Assembly (NCBI RefSeq): GCF_041381155.1
Contig: NC_091144.1
Location: 14,951,544 to 15,015,543 of the forward strand
DNA from: Argopecten irradians
Lineage: Eukaryota; Mollusca; Bivalvia; Pectinida; Pectinidae
Length of the DNA stretch: 64,000 bases
Direction: 5' to 3'
In this document: piece by piece, positions 60,101 to 64,000 of the stretch
Layout of the letters: each line of letters opens with the position of its first letter
How positions within the stretch are numbered: the first letter of the stretch is position 1
Notes under the pieces: model-generated
The model's input: only the letters and a program-made list of their open reading frames with translations
Told to the model about the DNA's origin: nothing
The model's database searches: none
Translations under genes and position numbers: made by a program

Positions 60101-61670
60101 ACTACCTTTATATGAAAGGTACAAATTTTAACATGAAGTAGATTGAAGTAAACATACAAATTACCACAAGCTACTGCAAGTTAAGAATACTATTTACTAC
60201 TTCTGACACAATTTTAAATCCTAATTAGTACATGCTTACAATTAGGGAAAAACATTTACATCAATAGTATTTAGTTAATACAAAAACTTAAGGACAATAT
60301 TCATTACAAGGTGACCATTAACTTACTTTTAGAAAAAAGTAACCAGATTATTTATCGTAAAATTGTACTGTTTATGTTAAGTTAAGGTATGTAAATAACA
60401 TACACCATTTTTGATGACCCTATAGACTAATAGACATAAAATATACGCCAATTGTAATAAATACGGCGTTTGGAACAATTTTTACAGAGTTTTCACATTT
60501 TTATTCGAGTAGAACATTTTATGTAAATTTGAGGTGGTTGAAATTATTAAAAAATAAATTAATATATTTGGATTGAATATTACCAATTTAATATTTATGA
60601 AATTCGTAACGAATGTAATTTTTGATTTCATAGTTTTGTATTTTAAAACTCATTAGAATATTTTAAGGTTACAATTTTATTATGGGTACATTTTACATAT
60701 GTTTACCGATTTAGTAAAAATCAAATGTAGACATTAATTTTTATGGTAACGCCACAAATGTTTATACATATTGAAAAAGAAGACTTTATACATTAAAAAA
60801 TTATTTTGATAACTAAGTAATGTTCACATGTACACATATTGCAACGGAAGTTAACATGTAATGAAGATGTTAACCAAAACTAAGGCTTTAGATAAAATAT
60901 ACAATAAATTTGTTGTTTCATAATTTTAAAGTTTTATGTTGAATGCAAAGTTTGACCTAAATATTTAGGTATTAAAAATGTACCAAATATTAATTTTAAT
61001 GGTTTGACATGTACATGTAGATGGATGACACCATCATTTAGGTAATTGATTGTATAATATGTTTAACATTTGAAATTACGTACAATGATCATGACAAATT
61101 TTTATACTAATAAAACCCTATTATCTGATGTAATGAATGTATAGATATTATCATGTTTTGTATATTGTATTTTCCATAATTTTGGAATTTATGCATTTTT
61201 AATTGTTACATATGACTTTAATGTTTAACATTTTTTTTAAATCTACAATATCAATAAAAAAAAGAATTATTTATACATTACATACAGGACATTTTTTCAA
61301 AGCTAAAAACTTTGCAACGACATATGTTTTAAAATAATATTATCTCTTAAAATAACAATTCTCCATGCCATAGTTATAGTTTTAAATCGATCTATGTAGA
61401 TTGGGGTGGATTTAAACTTTTTACGATTATTACAATTAAGAAGTTAAATGTTAGATAAATGTATTTGTGATGTAAATTTTTTTAGGAAGAAGAATCGTTA
61501 CAAATGTGAAACTGAATTTTAATTGATACACGTTTTTTGTGTTAAATTATATAGTTAAGTTGTTTTTTTTTTCAAATTTTAAGTAGATGGTGCTATAAAC
61601 AAGCTATTTTGAAAGTATTTGACCAATTTGGGAAACAACTATTAAATGAATTACTTACCAAATTTGGATG
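60101..61670. other. Very AT-rich stretch between two arrays
   Basis: No gene and no clear repeat unit. Confidence 0.4.
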
Positions 61671-63250
61671 ATTACAGATATTTGGGATGATGTTACACCT
61701 AATTTAGATTTATTCTGCAATTTTTTACCAATTTGGATGAAGGTTACTACCGATTTACATGATGTTACAATGATGAATTTAGGATGAAGGTTACACCGTA
61801 TATGGGATGAAGGTTAACCAATTTGGGATGAAATATACCAAATTTATGAATGTACACCAATTCACCATAATGAAGGTTACACCGACGATGAACTGTTACA
61901 CCAAATTGGGAACATGAAGGTTACACCAATACCATTTTGGTTGAAAGGTTACACCAATTGGATGGGATGAGGTTTGTAAATACACCGTTACATTGGAGGT
62001 TATGAAGGTACACAATTGTATTTATGAAGTTACACCAATTATCTATTTTAAGAACAATAAATGTAACAAAATTTTGGATGACCATGTACACCTCATTGAC
62101 ACTCAGGAATAAGGCTTTACACCATATTTTATTCATAGTAAGTAAACCAAGATTTAATCGAAATAATGATATAAATAGGATGAAAGCTTACCAATTTATA
62201 GGTATACGTACACTATTTTAAATTTACACCTAACCTGGATTAATTTTACACATAGAGGTAAATTATAGCTGCCTCCTTTTTTGGTGTAACATTACAACAC
62301 TGAAAACATGTTTAAGGAATTAGTTACATAAAAAAGTTTTACCACAGCTGTCTCAGATGGTGTAATTAACACCATGTAACTTTGTGATATTGTAATCCTA
62401 ATTTTTTACACACGGGTGTAAGATGGTTGCAACAAACAAGGATATACAGCTGTGGTACCACCTTTTTTGGGAACTTAACACTTTACAAAAGGTTTACAGT
62501 GAGCAAAAGATCTAGGATAAATTTAGGGAAAAGTTTAAAGTGGGTACTCCACATGATGGTGAAGGATTACCATTTTATGTAATGCAAATAATCAATTTGG
62601 AGATACAATTATACCGTTTACTGAATCTTTAATTTTATCCCTGATATAGCCTAGTGCCCTAATCCTCGATACTTCAGGTATTACTAGATTTTATTTTCGG
62701 AATACATATTAAAATGAACTGTGATTGTACACCATGGATTTCGAGGATGAAGGTCCTTAAAACAATTTACTTAGATGAAAAGTTACAGATGTAATTACAC
62801 GATTGAAGGTATACACAAATCTTGAGAATGACAGGTTATATAATTTGGTGGATTAAGAGTGCCCTAAGACCATTTTTATGATTACACATTTTGAGGTATA
62901 GGTTAAACCAATTGCATGGAAAAGGTTACACCAATGTCGTGGATGAACTTTCACAACCGTTTGGATGATGTCTATGCTACACCAATTTGGGATGAAGGTT
63001 TACTCACATATTGTATGGATGAAGGTTACACCTTTTTGATGAAGGTTACACTCATTTGTGATACGATAAATCATTTTTGTGCCCTTACACCGATTTGATA
63101 AGTGGTCACGTGACAGAAATTACACCCCTTTTTTGGATGAAGGCTACACCAATTTATGGTGAAAAAAGTCAGAGTATACCTTGAAATTTGGATGAAGGTT
63201 ACACCTATTGAGATAAGTTTACACCAATCAAAGGTTACAAAGGTTGCCAT
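61671..63250. repeat. Degenerate ~21-bp GGATGAAGGTTACACCAATT array
   Basis: The core GGATGAAGGTTACACCAATT recurs irregularly with many gaps and interruptions. It shares TTACACC with the array at 58300-60100. Confidence 0.75.
62661..62749. mobile_element. CATCCTCGATA-family MITE fragment
   Basis: ATCCTCGATACTTCAGGT at the left and TTTCGAGGATG at the right match the family ends. The interior GGAATACATATTAAAATGAA recurs at about 63716. No clean target duplication. Confidence 0.55.
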
Positions 63251-64000
63251 GAAATTTGGATGACTGTAACGTTAACACAAGGCTTTTGTTCGCGGAAACA
63301 AGGTTACAAAATTTCCAATTTTAATGATTTTTATTTTTGAACAAATAAAATTTGGGTTACCAAAAGTTGTAAAATTACAAATGATTGGTGAAAGTTCCTC
63401 CAAAAGTTGGCATTGTTATATTGGATATTAAGGATGACTGAGTTGGTAAATTATTTAAGTGTTACAATTTGGGATACGAGGCCATTGTTGTTTATGTAAA
63501 GCTAAAAATAATGATAACTTTGTGGATTGAGTTAAAGTTTAACCTTATTTGTGCAAACGAGCCCATTGTTTCAGGTTTGCACAATGGATAAAATTGAATT
63601 GATTTTTGGTTGTTTCTTTATTTTGAACCAATTGGTTTTAAAACCAAATATTAGTACGGTAAATAGTCACATAGCAAGCAATCGGGTCATCAACATGTAA
63701 CCACTTTTAATTTTTGGAATACATATTAAAATGAACTTACTGTTCCAATTTGGAATATCTGTTGTAATTATCGAATTTACACAGTTTGACATGACGATTT
63801 GAGAGTTTAAAAATTTTTACAAATTTAACCTTGAAATAAAATATATGCAAGTCTGTTCGCGAGAATTATAAATTTACCCACATTTAACGTAACCTAAAAC
63901 TTTTTAACAGTGGGGTATAGAATAGAAAAAAAACACCGTGTAAAGTAACTTATGTAACCCGGACTTCCACGGGGTTACATAATTTACTACCCCATTTTTA
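63251..64000. other. Right end of window, no gene
   Basis: It is AT-rich, with an inverted GTAACCCGGACTTCCACGGG-type hairpin near 63953-63986 (TGTAACCC / GGGGTTACA). Confidence 0.4.

Overview
The window looks like a non-coding-rich stretch of a bivalve mollusc nuclear genome. The case rests on short spliced exons with GT/AG borders, AT-rich introns, a tRNA-derived SINE with an A box, a B box and an AATAGGACGTTAAA-type tail, ~147-bp repeat units of a kind I associate with bivalves, and a dense load of MITEs and minisatellites. The species cannot be read from the sequence. All gene models below were built by hand from splice sites and reading-frame phase.

Three protein genes are supported. (1) Minus strand, below 130 to about 6817: a TRIM-NHL-like protein running off the left edge. 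It has a coiled coil, a long disordered linker with two internal tandem repeats, and then NHL beta-propeller blades. No RING or B-box exon was found. (2) Plus strand, 9551-15143: a complete four-exon homologue of C20orf27/ADISSP, 168 aa. (3) Minus strand, 33406-37376: a complete five-exon CYP26-like cytochrome P450, 536 aa. It has an unusual luminal N-terminal extension, two compensating indels in the I-helix, and a TATA box with an imperfect DR5 nuclear-receptor half-site pair just upstream.

Layout: 0-7 kb TRIM-NHL gene; 7.3-7.8 kb piggyBac-type MITE; 9.5-15.7 kb ADISSP gene with intronic minisatellite and MITE fragments; 15.7-18.1 kb no gene seen; 18.2-26.8 kb a large inverted-repeat element containing a ~5.1-kb array of 34/36-bp satellite; 26.8-33.4 kb repeats, a SINE just to the left at 25.6 kb, and three clusters of GGTCA motifs including a perfect DR5; 33.4-37.4 kb P450 gene; 37.4-46 kb no gene seen apart from small hairpin elements; 46.1-50.8 kb two inverted-repeat elements; 50.9-52.1 kb ~60-bp tandem repeat and a dispersed repeat; 54.8-55.1 kb a ~116-bp repeat; 56.0-57.3 kb a 41-bp minisatellite; 58.3-63.3 kb two degenerate TTACACC-type arrays.

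The most interesting biology is the P450. If it is CYP26-like it would clear retinoid-type ligands. The GGTCA direct repeats (DR5, DR6, DR8, DR4) around it suggest nuclear-receptor feedback like that of vertebrate CYP26A1. That is an inference from motifs only. The most interesting structural signal is the satellite lying between the two arms of an inverted-repeat element; comparison of the arms also exposes a small hairpin insertion with its target-site duplication.
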